A DNA stretch of 64,000 bases from Trichostrongylus colubriformis (GCA_963978905.1 OZ022259.1:31535994-31599993), one strand, 5' to 3'. Shown: positions 1 through 11,785, numbered from the stretch's first letter. Numbers and translations: made by a program. Notes: generated by a model not told the origin, from the letters alone.

Positions 1-292
1 GGGCATGCTCCTTCTGAACTTCTATCAGACGTCTGCCGATATCCGCGGGTTCCTGGCCAGATAGCGATATAAATAGTATGACGTTGCGGATCTGGTCTCT
101 GGACCGCTTGAAATCGTGCGGCGTTGTGGCGGAATGAATTTACTTTGGAGTGATTATTTTGCGGTACTTTGAAGAGCTTTTCATACTCATTCCAACGGTA
201 CCTCGCGCGTCCATTTTCGTTGATTCGTTACTGAGTTATGATCTCTAGAGATCATCACTACCATTTGTCCGATTTATTATGAATCAACCTAA
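1..292 (-). mobile_element. mariner element (family A), right end only
   Basis: Bases 1-292 match the right part of the complete element at 6737-7635, with five mismatches by my reading. The copy ends in the same inverted repeat (TTTGTCCGATTTATTATGAA then CAACCTAA) followed by TA. The left part lies outside the window. It contains only the 5' portion of a decayed transposase gene read on the minus strand. It sits in the intron that follows exon 8 of the rle-1 gene. Confidence 0.85.
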
Positions 293-340
293 TATTTTTC
301 GAATAAGCCGCCTTTCTCCTGTGATGTTGGCTAGACAAAC

Positions 341-1972
341 CTGTACAATTTGGGCGTCGTGTTCCTTCCGAAGGGACTCATAATTTCTGAATTCGTCTTT
401 CAGCTGCATCAATGAAGATTCTCCGTCGCGTTTCATCACATTGAAACAAGAAGCCCGATAAAGAAGCTGAACAACATGGCCGACACATGTTTTTGAGACC
501 TAATCAAATACATTTAGCTTTCCACGAAGAATATGAAAACATAAACTGTCAACACTGTCAAAATCACCTGAGGGTAGTCTTCTGATAGCATCTGTACAAC
601 GTACATGACCAACGTTTTTCGAGCAATTAAAGCACCCTTGTCGAGAGCGAGAAGAATGAGTTTGAGTACATCTTCTTGCATGGCTGCAACTATCCCACAT
701 AAAAATACGATAAATGTTGGGACCTTACATTCTGAGGAAAAACGTACCAGGTCCAAGAAACTGACAACCACGTGCACGAACCGCAGTCCACAGGTGTGTA
801 CTAAGGCTACCTGAGTTCTGCTGAATCAGCAGAAGCTAAAATGGGGAAAAATATTTTACTCAAAAGTGAAAACTGCGTTTACCTCTACTTTCTTAGTTAA
901 TGAAGAAATTAGTAATAAATATGACTGTTCAAAAAATGTAAATATATGTGTATAAGAACATCACCCCGATGTATCACTTAAGAAATCACTACCTAAAGGG
1001 TGAAAGTCAATACCCTTTGCATCACTAAAACACATTGTTAAGATTTAGATTAGCATCAAGAGTTGTTCTCTCTTTTGCAGCGAGTTTGACCTGGTGATCC
1101 CAGCAGGTCGAAATGGAACCCAGCGGACCCGGTTTCACTCATGAAAAACAATGAAGGAATGGAAGAAGCTGATAAAAAATATACTTACAAATGATATCGT
1201 AAATTTCTCTTATTATTTTCAATACAACCAATCACAGACCTCCGTCATTATTCGTTCAGCGATTAATCTCGAGGTTTTCAATGCTCGTAAACGACCCTCC
1301 TCTTCCACGATCTGGTAGCAGAGAAGTGACACGAGCTTGCGCTGCATAGTTCGCGATAAAACCTGAAATGTGATAGTGAGTACACCGCACAGCGCCAATT
1401 TCAAGGCAGCATTCTTCTACGTTTCCATACCTCACTAATAACTGTACCGCCTCGTTCCGATTCTGCACGGTGGAGATACTGCGCCATGGATACCAGGGCA
1501 TTCTCTACTTGTGACAGCACCTCCTAATAAAAATGAAAACTTTGTTGCATCGCCAATGAAAATCAACAAAGAGAGTACTTTCTCACCTTAGGAACTTTTT
1601 CTACATCCCACAACGGCAAATATTCCTCTACATCATCTGCCACGATTGACAAAAGCGCAGCATTAACGGGATAACTTGTAACCGGATACTTACCCTCACA
1701 CTAAAGCAGTCGCAGTAAGAAATATGACGAAAGGAATACGCTAAATATCGAACCAACCTGATCTTCCGGACATGCGTTGCCGTACAACTTTGCTATACAT
1801 CGTACGCAGATAACATGTCCACATGTCAGATTCACAGGCGCCCGATGATGATCGAAAAGCTAAACTCCCATATGAACCTCATGGGTGCTGACAGCAGGAC
1901 AAAACGCACCTGGTTACATACAATACAGCATAGAACATCTGACCAAGTGAGACCCTGTCCAGCAGGTGCCAT
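341..1972 (-). CDS. rle-1: Roquin/RLE-1 RING-type E3 ubiquitin ligase, N-terminal part
   Basis: Roquin proteins bind stem-loop RNA through a ROQ domain and carry an N-terminal RING finger; C. elegans RLE-1 is the family member reported to ubiquitinate DAF-16. Minus-strand exons: 1972-1910 (start ATG), 1859-1758, 1700-1587, 1523-1431, 1362-1240, 683-568 and 499-341, all in phase. The first two encode the RING: CCIVC, then [11 protein letters not shown] and CPEDQ. Exon 5 carries [14 protein letters not shown] and [10 protein letters not shown], a Roquin signature; the last two encode the ROQ segment ([31 protein letters not shown]). A linking exon is expected between 1240 and 683. The best in-phase candidate is 1168-1091, using a donor after 1236, but its sequence matches the family poorly. 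The rest of ROQ and the CCCH finger lie beyond the left edge. Identification is firm; the linking exon is tentative. Confidence 0.9.
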
Positions 1973-2401
1973 GGATTATTGAACCACAGGCCAAGAATAC
2001 AATTTAAAGATGGGTGTATACACGGTATACAGGCAATAATGGCCAAATAAAAATTAGTCTGGTTTTTCTTAATCCTTCACATTAGTGTCAAACCTGAAAG
2101 AAACCTGAAGGGAATTATTGACGAATTAACAATTGGAAAACTTTCAAAAATTTTCAGCTTCAAGTATAAGCGGATTCGAACCACTATTCCACCTGAGTAC
2201 CGAGACATAGCTTTACTAATAAGGTCCATTTCAAATAAGTTTCTATACGAGACATTCATAACATCTTGCGCAACATATGTAAAAACAATGAAAGGAAGCA
2301 AAACAAATCGATATGCTTGCGAACCGAAGACAACAGGTCAACAATAACAGTAATAAAAAAATATGAAAAACAGTGCATCTAATAATCTGACCTTACGAAC
2401 A

Positions 2402-3407
2402 TCACAAAAATTTTGTTTCATAATTAGCGAAACATGAAAACTCGTTGGAAAGGTTGTTTGCATGACGTGGCTCGTATTCCAGTCGATGGAGGCCAAGTAA
2501 CCGCTTCGCCTTAACATCTCGCTTTACGATGAACCTTTTTAAAAATGGGTGGTAAAAATATCAGTTTTCACATGAGGTTTAGCTAACAGAAAGTATGCTA
2601 TCCGAACTTCTACTTAAAATTGGTTCAAATCACAATGTTCTTGCTAGCAATTAGGATGTTACAGCAGAAAATTACAATGAAGTTTTACCCTATCTTCCAT
2701 GATGGTTCCTGTGCAGAGAAGTATCCGTGCGTTCGGTTTTGCGAGCACTCGGATGGACTGTGCAGTTTTCAGCAGACACTCATCGGCAAGAAATGGAGGA
2801 TCAGCTATGACAACGTCATAAACTCCTTAAACCTTGGATTTCGTAGAATACGAATATGTAAGATTGGCGTGGTTATGATAAGTACAGTCTACCTTTGAGC
2901 TCTTCGGGAACTGCGAGTGGATGTCGATAGTCGTAAGAGATGTATTCAGAAGGAAATTTTTTCGCAAACCGCGTATCATACTCAAATAAGGAGACGCTTA
3001 TCATATCGGGATCATACTGCTGAAGTTTTCTTTGAAAAGTAGCAATGGAAGGTCCAACAACAATTAATAGATACTTCAATTTCCGGGAAGTAATGGATAA
3101 GGGTCGGGCATGATATGCAGGCTATACGACCTTTCCCTCCAACAGCATGAACCACTTCACGGCACAGTTGCCGCGCAGTTTCGGGCGAGTACCAGAACTG
3201 ACTCAGCTTAAAAACTATCTATCGGCAAGATTTTCACAAACCCAACGACTGCATTCGCTAAGAATAATAATCATCGAAACATGCCTGCCAATCCTCTGTA
3301 ACAATCTCCACTGCATCAGCGACTTTTTGCTGTTCTTCTTGGAATTGTCGTAATATTTCAAGTGTATCGGGTGGAAGGGTAGGGGTATCATCATCAGAAT
3401 CTGTCAT
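2402..3407 (-). CDS. EEF1AKMT1: eEF1A lysine methyltransferase 1 (N6-MTase-like family)
   Basis: The family is cytosolic SAM-dependent methyltransferases; human EEF1AKMT1 methylates a lysine of translation factor eEF1A. Five minus-strand exons are in phase: 3407-3285, 3206-3075, 3019-2893, 2825-2689, 2509-2402. They give 208 residues, close to the human length of about 214. Family blocks in order: acidic N-terminus, EDWQ/LSQFWYSPETA at residues 38-51, RIACISCP, SVSLFEYDTRF, SYDYRHPL, the catalytic-type DPPF motif after VVIA, ILLCTGTIME, PRHANNLSNEFSCF near the end. Intron 1 starts with GC instead of GT. The acceptor of the last exon (after GTTAAG) was chosen because it restores family spacing; CGTAAAG 14 bases upstream is also in frame. 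It lies 430 bases upstream of rle-1 on the same strand. Confidence 0.9.
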
Positions 3408-6054
3408 TTTATTGACTGAAAGATGCAGTTTGTCAGCGATATTTCATTTACAAACTCTAGGCTTTCAAGAAGAGCGAAACAACAACAACCAGTGCTGTTT
3501 ACTGCGACAACGCTAAATATGTAAATCCCCCAAAAGTTTCTAACTAAGAGCTACGAGATTTCACGATGGCGTATCTACGGATGGAGAAAAGTGAAACACA
3601 CACCCACCAAAAAGCCTTGGATTAAGAAGGCGGTGCAGAAAGGGAGCGTGCGCACTGCAGTTCACTTTCTTTTCTGCAGGGTGAAACGGAAATGCTGTGC
3701 TGAGAGACCTAGGATGTGTCGATGCTAATTTCTTTGTATTGTGGTTGTGCTGGGCGGTGTAAAACAATGTTGAAGAACCAACAGAGAGTAGATTTGGCAT
3801 AAGCCTATAGAAAAGAGCTCCAGGTGTATGGAACTCCCCCGTGCATAAAGAGGAAGGGCAAAACTTCATGGGTCAAGTCGCCCAGGATTGATTCCGCCTC
3901 ACTACACCACTGATTTACTATCGATTGCAAGAGCCTGACAAGGTAGTGGTCTATGTTTGTTAAAGCTAAAGGCCAAAGAGTCGATATATGAAGCCAAATA
4001 TAGGTAAAAATGATGAAGTGGCAAATTCCTCATTGAAACACCATTTCCAAAGAGGCAGATGCGATATACAGAACATAGAGAATGATTACTCTAGACCTTC
4101 GAATCCATAACATGAATTATACCAAGATGAGAATGCCAATTTCGACGTCTTCATAGGCATAGGCATCGATAGTGAATTGTGGTTACCTAATAATCGGAAC
4201 ACGTACACGACACAAGGAAGACAGGCTATACTTGATAAAGAGTTCGCCATCTCAAAGCTCTTCCCCTAGGACTGCGGTAATCCAGTCCCCTTCCTTACAG
4301 CCATTCACGATCATCAGTCGCAATGAATGCTTTCTCTGCGAATGTCGTTTATAAAAGGAAAATGTGTTGCGGTTGAACAGAACAACTAAATAGCTCATAG
4401 AGATTTCTTAGGTGCGCAACTTACTTCAAATTTCGAAAAAAATAATCAGAATAAAAACGGGCTTCGTAAGCTCGGAGATAGGATAGAACCTGGATCAGAC
4501 CGGGTCCAATAGAAATACACAGAATTAAAGAAAAATCATTTAAACTAAAATTTCCTGCATGTGATCACCAATAGAAAAGTCTTGTCAGAGGGAACAACAC
4601 ACCAAGTACTGATGTTCGTGAAGTGCGTGCTGGTTGACTGCAAAACAATGAGGATGAAGGAATACCATTACGAATATCGATAGCCATCGAGTCTATCAGC
4701 CATCGCAACGTTGTTGAGACAGCCACTACCGACCTCTCACCAAAACAAAAAAAAAAAACGCTGAACAGTGTCATAAAGAACAATATTACAGAAATTGTTA
4801 CGAAAAAGAGAAGAGCAGTAGGTACAAAAAGACGGACGGATAGAGCTATTCTGATGCGCGAAGTACAACTATTCCTCCTACTCAGGGCAACGGAGGCTTC
4901 GGAGCCTATAACCACAAATTATCCCACCTAACCGCAATGAAAGCATCATGTTACAACAAAGTAGAAACCAGACATGAATATAGGGGATGAAGAGATAATA
5001 GGGTCTAGGCGGACTTCTATAGCCAGTTTCAAGCATAGTTACATCTATATGCTACGACCTAATTGAATATACACAAAACAAAGGCGAATTATTGAATTCT
5101 TGATTTGTTCAAAACTTAGACGCACGCACTTTACCTCACAATCATCAGTGGCACGTAGGTATTACACGTGAACGAGAATATGAAATTAACTTCGATGAAA
5201 AGGACATATCTAATGAATGCAATTCGACGCCTTCAAGAACCTCGTAGGCGACATCTAGAGACCTCCGTTGCCTTCAGGAGCCACACAGCATGCAGTCAAC
5301 TTCTGTTCGGGAATAAAAGGCTTCGACAGTATTTTGCGAACGTGCATAAGTGCCGATTGGGATTGTGAATCACCTTCCTAGAAAACAGAAGCGATGCTGT
5401 AAAATCATCTAACAATCATTCAGCGAAGAGCTCGCTTCAAATTTGACATGCTGGAAGATGAAATCATTTTTGTAAGTAAACACTATGCAGCGCTTCGAGC
5501 ATACTTCATATCATTTTGGGACGGAAAACAAAATGGAAGTTTTCGGAACAGCAACGCAATCTGCCTACACTCTCTTACACACCGTTTCTCGGCAAAGAGG
5601 GCCCGTACTTCCCCCTGGAAGAGCGTTGGGCACAAGTACACAATCCAGCGATTTCCTTATTCATAACTTCAACCTCTCATGCGTAGTGCGAGTAAGTTAC
5701 ACTAGCACGACTCGCGAAATGGAGCGTAAGTTAGAAAAAAACAGAAAGGGAAGAAAAAGATACTGTCGCAAATCAGGAGGGCCACAGCATAGTGGTATAG
5801 TCGACCATTGGTAGAATAGCAGCGGCACATACTTATTTATGATTGTGCTGACATCAGAGAGGGAAATAACGCAAGCCACGGGGGAAAACGAAGAGACTCT
5901 CTCTGAAATCTGCCAATGAGCTTAGTTTATGCTTGTACAGCGGATGTTGAGCCCACTTCGAAAATATTGCGTGAAAGAATGCATATCACTTCATCTAGCA
6001 GCAAGTCAAACTCGAAAATGAAAACTCTAGCAGCCCTTAATCGCCCGAATTTGG
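3408..6054. other. gene-poor stretch, no supported gene
   Basis: No family was recognised here on either strand. The last exon of LSM12 should lie between about 3.5 and 6.4 kb but could not be found. A minus-strand reading at 4915-4750 encodes a basic segment followed by a strongly hydrophobic run, and two small exon-like pieces occur at about 4343-4240. They do not assemble into a protein I can name. Confidence 0.4.
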
Positions 6055-6296
6055 ACTCAGAGGCACATTTCAAGACAACAGCTGCTCAGGTATGAGCTTG
6101 GAAATGCAGAAAGGAGTAAAGAAAAACCTTAAGAGATCTGCGAAAACCTCGAAAAGAGTCCTTACCCTCAAAATCGAAGAGATCCAGTCCGTCCCTTCAG
6201 AGTGTAATCTAGACAGTTACCTAAGGATCCATGGGTCCCAAGAAAGTGAGACGACTACTCTGATTATCTGATTATCTTGAAATGTGCCTTTGAGTT
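6055..6296. repeat. MITE of about 240 bp
   Basis: The ends are inverted repeats of about 20 bases: CTCAGAGGCACATTTCAAGA at the left and, on the other strand, CTCAAAGGCACATTTCAAGA at the right. There is no coding capacity. The end motif resembles that of the larger family at 18919 and 24107 (AAAGGCACATTCCAGGAT), so the two may be related. It lies downstream of the last recognised LSM12 exon. Confidence 0.7.
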
Positions 6297-6439
6297 AAAA
6301 ATACATTCCCTCGACCTTGCTCAATTCCAAAGTAAGATGATGAAGTGCAAAATCAAAAGTGAAAACGACCAACATGGTCTATTTTCTATGTAAATAAATT
6401 GTTATATGCCGCAAATCGAGGATGCGGTGAAAATCTAAC

Positions 6440-8882
6440 CTGCACTGCTACAGCACTTTCAGGCGTGTATGGTGGTCGCACAACTACACGCTCGAGGACC
6501 GAAATATCTTCACCCCTCCAACGAACATCGTCAAGAGTTCGTCGCAGTTGGATGAATGCCCTCTGCCCTTCCAATGTAACATCCGTTTCCATCGCTTCCA
6601 CACACCGACGATTTTCCGCTACAGCACTCCGATCAGCTACCTAGAATAAGCTCTACACCATGTTTTTCTCCCATGCGTACTCAAAGTTGAGTAAATACTG
6701 AATTATAAAAACTACGAATACCACATAATTAATGTATTAGGTTGATTCATAATAAATCGGACAAATTGACCAATTTTAATCATTGTCGTACAACTTTTTT
6801 ACGACAACAGGGATTCACTTGAAATATACTCCATCTTTATCGATGACCTTCTGCCACGGTATAGGCAGATCATGGATGCCCTTGCTCCAGAAGGCCGGAA
6901 GCTGGAGCTCGAAGAAGTTGCCGAGTGCCGCCTTGACCTCGTCGCGAGTTTTGAAGTCTTGGCCGTCCAGGTGGCGTTGGCTGTGGGAGAAAAGGTGGAA
7001 ATCTGAAAGGGCCAGGTCTGGGGAGTACGGTGGGTATAGAAGTACGGTCCAACTGTACGACAGCAGCTCGGCCTTGGTCGATCTTGCGAAGTGCGGTCTG
7101 TGGAAGTAGACACGTTGTCGTGCTGGAAGTAGACATGTGACCGCCGCCGTAGCGAACTTTGGACATTGGCCTTCAATTCTCGTAATTGACGAACGTAGAC
7201 GTCGGCGGATACTGTGGTACCTTCATCGAGCAGCTCCCAGTACTCTACGCCGTGTACGCTCCACCAACCGCGGTTTTCGTCTTCGATGGAATAGTCGCCT
7301 GACGCAAACTTCGAATGCTACAACTACAGTGTACTTCCGCCGGGGGCATGCTCCTTGTGAACTTCTATCAGACGTCTGCCGATATCCGCGGGTTCCTGGC
7401 CAGATAGCGATATAAATAGTATGACGTTGCGGATGTGGTCTCTGGACCGCTTGAAATCGTGCGGCATTGTGGCGGAATGAATTTACTTTGGAGTGATTAT
7501 TTTGCGGTACTTTGAAGAGCTTTTCATACTCATTCCAACGGTACCTCGCGCGTCCATTTTCGTTAATTCGTTACTGAGTTATGATCTCTAGAAATCATCA
7601 CTACCATTTGTCCGATTTATTATGAATCAACCTAATAGAACATTTCCAATGACGCAGCCAACTAGCAAATGCAAAGAAATAAAAAAAACTGCGAATTAAA
7701 TACGCCATTAAGAACAGAAACACAAGAAAATCCAACTAAGGTGTCAAAGCAAAGTATACAGTGAATGCAAGTAGGAACCTGTTGATTGCTCATTGAACTT
7801 GGAGAAAACATCGTTTCTAGCGAGTCACCATTTGCCGGCCCTGATATCTCCCGAATCTAAGAATATGAGTTACTGGGACCATCAGGTTCAATTTTGATGT
7901 TTTTAAACAATTTTTTTGAAATGTGACAAAATGATGAAGAAAATGTGAAAAGCGAAAGTGTATTAAGGATATAGCAAGCGGATAATAAGAAGTACAAGAA
8001 TGTTATTGATTATGCTAGAGAAGTATAAAGACAAGATATCTACTATCTGCTACGTAACATGAACGTACTGGTAGCAACAACAGCAAATCTTCATAAAGAA
8101 AGAGACTTGCCTCACTAATAAGCGCTATGTTGAACATCCGCAAAATAGGTTTACCAGTAGATGTATCGCGAACGGCAAGGACCTTGAAAAGAGATGATTT
8201 CTATTCTTCGCAACCCTGATACTCCAAGGCAATGACGAAAAAGTTCACAAAGTTCTGGGACATTGGATAATTTTCATTATGCTCCCTCATTATATCCGTT
8301 GCGAGCGCTTTCGTTATTTCAAGAACAGTTACAGGTCGCTCTCGGAAGTATTATGCATACTAAGTGTTGCCAGCTTCACCTACAGAGTTAACTACTCTAC
8401 TCTGAAGAAAGACACTTAGAGCAAAAAAAAAGATGAACAATTCTGCCACTCATACATTGGAAGCATTCCTGTTATTGGTTCTCCACTATAATGGATGATT
8501 AAGAAGCTAGGGTGACTGATCAACCGGGAAAAAGCAAAATGCTGCAAATGAATGTGCGATAAAGAGATCGAGACGCGCTCGAGGTGCGAATGTTCTAAGC
8601 AACAAAATGTGGTCGGAATCTTAAAAGTTTTCAAACTAACATGCATTCTAAACTAGCATCGAAGAAGTGATGGCGAACCTTAAACCTATTAAACCTTACA
8701 AATGTTTCAATAAAAGCGTCTTGGAACTATAAACCGCGGTAAATGTGCAAAGTGAACTGAATAAATACCTTCAGTGCCGGATCGAAGCAGACCACCTGAG
8801 CTTGAAGTGATGCACCGAGAGCGGTCTTGAAGTGCACGGTGGAGCCGGGAGGAAACGCGCCCTCCCCGCCGAGAGACACCAT
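6440..8882 (-). CDS. LSM12: LSM12 homolog (Lsm fold plus anticodon-binding-like domain), 3' end unresolved
   Basis: LSM12 proteins carry an N-terminal Lsm-like domain and a C-terminal AD domain, and are known partners of ataxin-2. Minus-strand exons, all phase 0: 8882-8769 (start ATG), 8182-8111, 6640-6440, giving 129 residues. Exon 1 encodes FPPGSTVHFKTALG then QAQVVCFDPALK, matching the start of the Lsm fold; exon 2 encodes VLAVRDTSTGKPILRMFNIA. Exon 3 encodes the AD domain core: TLEGQRAFIQLRRTLDD, then VLERVVVRPPYTPESA. Intron 2 begins GCAAGT (GC-AG type) and contains the complete mariner at 6737-7635. A trans-splice-like acceptor (TGTTTGTAG) lies about 75 bases upstream of the ATG. One more C-terminal exon is expected and was not found. 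Identity rests mainly on exon 3. Confidence 0.83.
6737..7635 (-). mobile_element. mariner element (family A), complete ends, decayed transposase
   Basis: The 899-bp element has inverted ends TTAGGTTGATTCATAATAAA / TTTATTATGAATCAACCTAA (about 28 bases) flanked by TA. Minus-strand fragments of a D34D mariner transposase are visible: FASGDYSIED, EYWELLDEGT, HVYFQHDN (second catalytic Asp), YPPYSPDLALSDFHLF (third) and a C-terminus ending GIHDLPIPWQKVIDKDG. They lie in different frames. The segment with the first catalytic Asp is missing: FASGDYSIEDEN jumps to WWSVHG. At 899 bp, against the usual 1.25-1.3 kb, it is an internally deleted non-autonomous copy. It sits in LSM12 intron 2. Confidence 0.9.
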
Positions 8883-10460
8883 CTTCCCGGCTTGTCCCTC
8901 CTCTTGGGTCAACTCCAACGCCGACGGCGGATGTTGTTGAGCCGCTACAAGAGCTACAAACAGGTCAGAAATTAGAAGTCTTTGGATGAGAAGAACGCAA
9001 TCTGAAGAAGATACATAGTTCAAGCTCAAGGTATTAGGTGAGCCTCAAAGTTTTCTGTCATCACACTCTCATGAACCAACTCTCATGAATTTTCTCAGCA
9101 TAGTTCCTCTTTTCCATACGATAGCACGAAAGTTGCTAGGATAGAGACCCTTCATTCTCCAAGCGATGTTAACAGCTCTAACTCCAGGTTAATGCTCTCG
9201 GTTTTCCATAAAGATAAATATTCCAATATACCTCGTTGTCCTTGTCCTCAGAGTTCACCCTGGTCAGTTCCCTGATGATTTTTAGCTCCCCTACTGTGTA
9301 GGTACTGGTTGTGATTTGGCATTATTTTGTGATGCTGAAGACAACTTTGGAGGCAAAAAAGCAAAATATATATGAAGTATCCTTTTTGCTGTAGCGTATA
9401 CGATTGAAAAGTATGTCATGATGAGAAGAGGACTCTGTAGTTGTAATGTTGCATTTAACACGGTTGACAATCAAAATAAGGGTCAAATAAAGTCGGAGGG
9501 GGGGGGGGAGGGAGAGGCAACTTTGCGTCAACGTTTCACCCACGTCAAAGCTTCTTTCCCTCCCTAGGCTTAGGCTGAAGCAGAATAGACCTATGCTTTG
9601 ACATATGCTTTTTTATGTGGAAGGAGGAAATATCAATTTTAGCTTAAGCCTAGGGAGGGAAAGGAGTTTCGACGTCGACGCAAAGTTGCGTCTCACCCCG
9701 ACTTTATTTGACCCCAAAATAATTTAAATTACTGGCAATCTTCTCTGTGATATCACGTATTTGTTTCGTAATACTGTGGAATCATTGAAAGGCATGAATA
9801 GTCCATTCGAAACATTAAGATTCAAAGCCTACACATCCTGTTCAAGACATAGAAGCAGGATTCGCACTTGGTGGTCGTAGAATAAAATGAAATCTAGTTA
9901 GAGATGGGTGCCAAATCCATAAATGTCATCAGTACGGTCCCGCTACATTGAAATCAACTTTCCACACGTACGGGAATGCCAAATTTGCAAATTGAGCCGT
10001 ATGCTGAGGAAATCCTTATATTTTTGGATTACGAATGAGGCGTTGATACGATGATTAAACGAACAAAATAAGAAATGACTCAATATTTCCAGAAACACTG
10101 TGTACCGGAAAAACCAAAGCGGTCAGTGACGCCGCGCACGGCTCGCTGATGGCTGATTCGCCATGGAGCGCATAATTCATCGCGAGCTGTCACAATTGCG
10201 AAACCAAAATCAAAGCAGAAACGCTGCTTTAGTATTTCTGTAAGATGCGGTAGGACTGCAGATTGAAAGACTTCATTCGAGGCTTTCTCATTGTGAATTG
10301 CTTTATCGAGTGAATTTGTTAACCTCAAGAAGTGACTCTGGAGTAACGATGGTCCGATTCAAAGAAACGAAAGGTTGCTTTCATACTCTGCGACGCCGTC
10401 GACGAGTCCTATAGCGATGAGCTGTACCTATGAGTTGTAACCAATCACTTTTATTTCATT
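8883..10460. other. intergenic, one MITE
   Basis: This is the region upstream of LSM12. Apart from the MITE at 9480-9714 I see no gene. A minus-strand reading of 82 codons at 10080-10328 has no recognisable motif or splice context. Confidence 0.4.
9480..9714. repeat. MITE family G (GGGTCAAATAAAGTCGG ends), copy 1
   Basis: This is a palindromic element of 235 bp. Its ends are GGGTCAAATAAAGTCGG and the reverse complement, with a run of G next to the left end. Inner arms repeat CCCTCCCTAGGCTTAGGCT against AGCTTAAGCCTAGGGAGGG. Related copies lie at 35231-35441 and 45440-45664. There is no coding capacity. Confidence 0.85.
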
Positions 10461-10537
10461 AGAGGCATTCCAAGATTGTTGGAGTAGGCAGCTCTTCGCC
10501 GTGGTCAGATAGTTCGACCCACAGTCGGTAGGTTATA

Positions 10538-11785
10538 TTAGGTTGTTGCAAAATTAATTTCGGAAATGGACCGCATACTTCAAACTACTATAACTCAGCT
10601 TAAACACAAGTTTATTAATCGAAGTAAAAACCATCAGAATCTACACACTTTTGCCAACGAACAGGCAATAAAATCACGAGAATCAACGAAGTCAAGGAAG
10701 GCACATTCAACATCGTCTAAATTAGTAAATTGTTTCTGACGCAGATGAGAATTGAGGGCTCGAAAAAAGTGATAGTCTGTTGGGGAAAGGTCGGGAGAAT
10801 ACGCTGGGTGAGGGAGAACTTCTATACCCGAGTGGGTCAATTTTTGCCGAGTGATTTGTGAGGTGTGTGGCCTTGCGTTGTCCTGCAACAGGATCGGCCC
10901 TCCTCTATTCACCACCACCGGCCACAATTTTTGCAACTTTCTATACATTTGCTCTAGAACACAACAGTAAGACTCTGCTGTGACTGGCTGACCAGGTTGC
11001 AAGAAACTTTAATGGATTACACCTTTACAACACCACCACACAGTAATCATAACCTTTTTAGGGTGAAGCTCGGGTTTAGGAAAAGTTTTTGGAGGAGCAT
11101 CCTTATCTACCCAGACTAATCCCCGCTTCCTGTTATCATAAAGAACCCATTTTTCATCTACAGTTATAATACGGTTTACGAATGGCTCATTTTTATGGCG
11201 AACTAGGAGATTAGAGCAGGTGTCGAAACGTGCCAGACGCTGCTCATCGGTCAGGTCATGAGGCACCCACTTCGACGTCTTCTTCACCTTGCCGATTGTC
11301 AGCAAATGTCTGGCCACTGTAGAGTAATGTACGCCTAGGTCTTCTGCTAACGTACGAGTATTCGTCTCCAGATTTGCTTCGACGGCTCTCCTTAAATCTT
11401 GATCATTAAGCGATGACCTGCGGCCGCGACCCGACTTCTCTTCGAGATCAAAATCGCCAGAAGCAAATTTTTTAAACCAGAGCTCCACTGTTCGTTCGCA
11501 AGGACAATTCGTCCCAAAAACACACGAGCTGCCTCCGCTGCGGAGTGTTTCAATTTAAACTCATAAAGCATGATGACTCGATAGTCGCGTCGGTTCATGA
11601 TTATACGCAGCCCTGGAAAAGGCCGGCTGGAAAACTTAGAGCGACATTCATAGAAAATTTTGAAAGAGCAGAAAAAAACCCACCAAATGGTACGCCTGGC
11701 GTTCCTTGGGATGGAATAGTTCAGGGTAAAAAATCTACTTATTTATACATACCTTGAAACCGAAATTAATTTTGCAACAACCTAA
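10538..11785 (-). mobile_element. mariner element (family B), Hsmar1/bandit-like ends
   Basis: The 1248-bp element has inverted ends TTAGGTTGTTGCAAAATTAA / TTAATTTTGCAACAACCTAA, continuing TTTCGG. From memory these are very close to the ends of human Hsmar1 and of cecropia-group mariners, the group to which the hookworm element bandit was assigned. The left flank is TA; the right flank is no longer an intact TA. Length is normal for an autonomous element, and it contains one transposase gene on the minus strand (see the pseudogene entry). Confidence 0.9.
10615..11598 (-). pseudogene. mariner transposase, family B, three lesions
   Basis: The gene reads from ATG at 11598 (MNRRDYRVIMLYEFKLKHSA) to a stop at 10615. 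It has an N-terminal helix-turn-helix region, the linker motif TVDEKWVLYDN (first catalytic Asp), LLQDNARPHTS (second) and YSPDLSPTDYHFFRAL (third), a D34D catalytic triad. I see one frameshift near 11515, one in-frame TAA at 11009-11011, and one frameshift near 10660 just before the C-terminal LPVRWQKCVDSDGFYF. With only three lesions over about 330 codons it is recent but inactive. Confidence 0.88.

Noticed and set aside
4240..4915. Possible minus-strand gene with a hydrophobic N-terminus and mini-exons reading KAFIATDDREWL
   Set aside because: Exons could not be joined into one frame with a start and stop, and no family matches.
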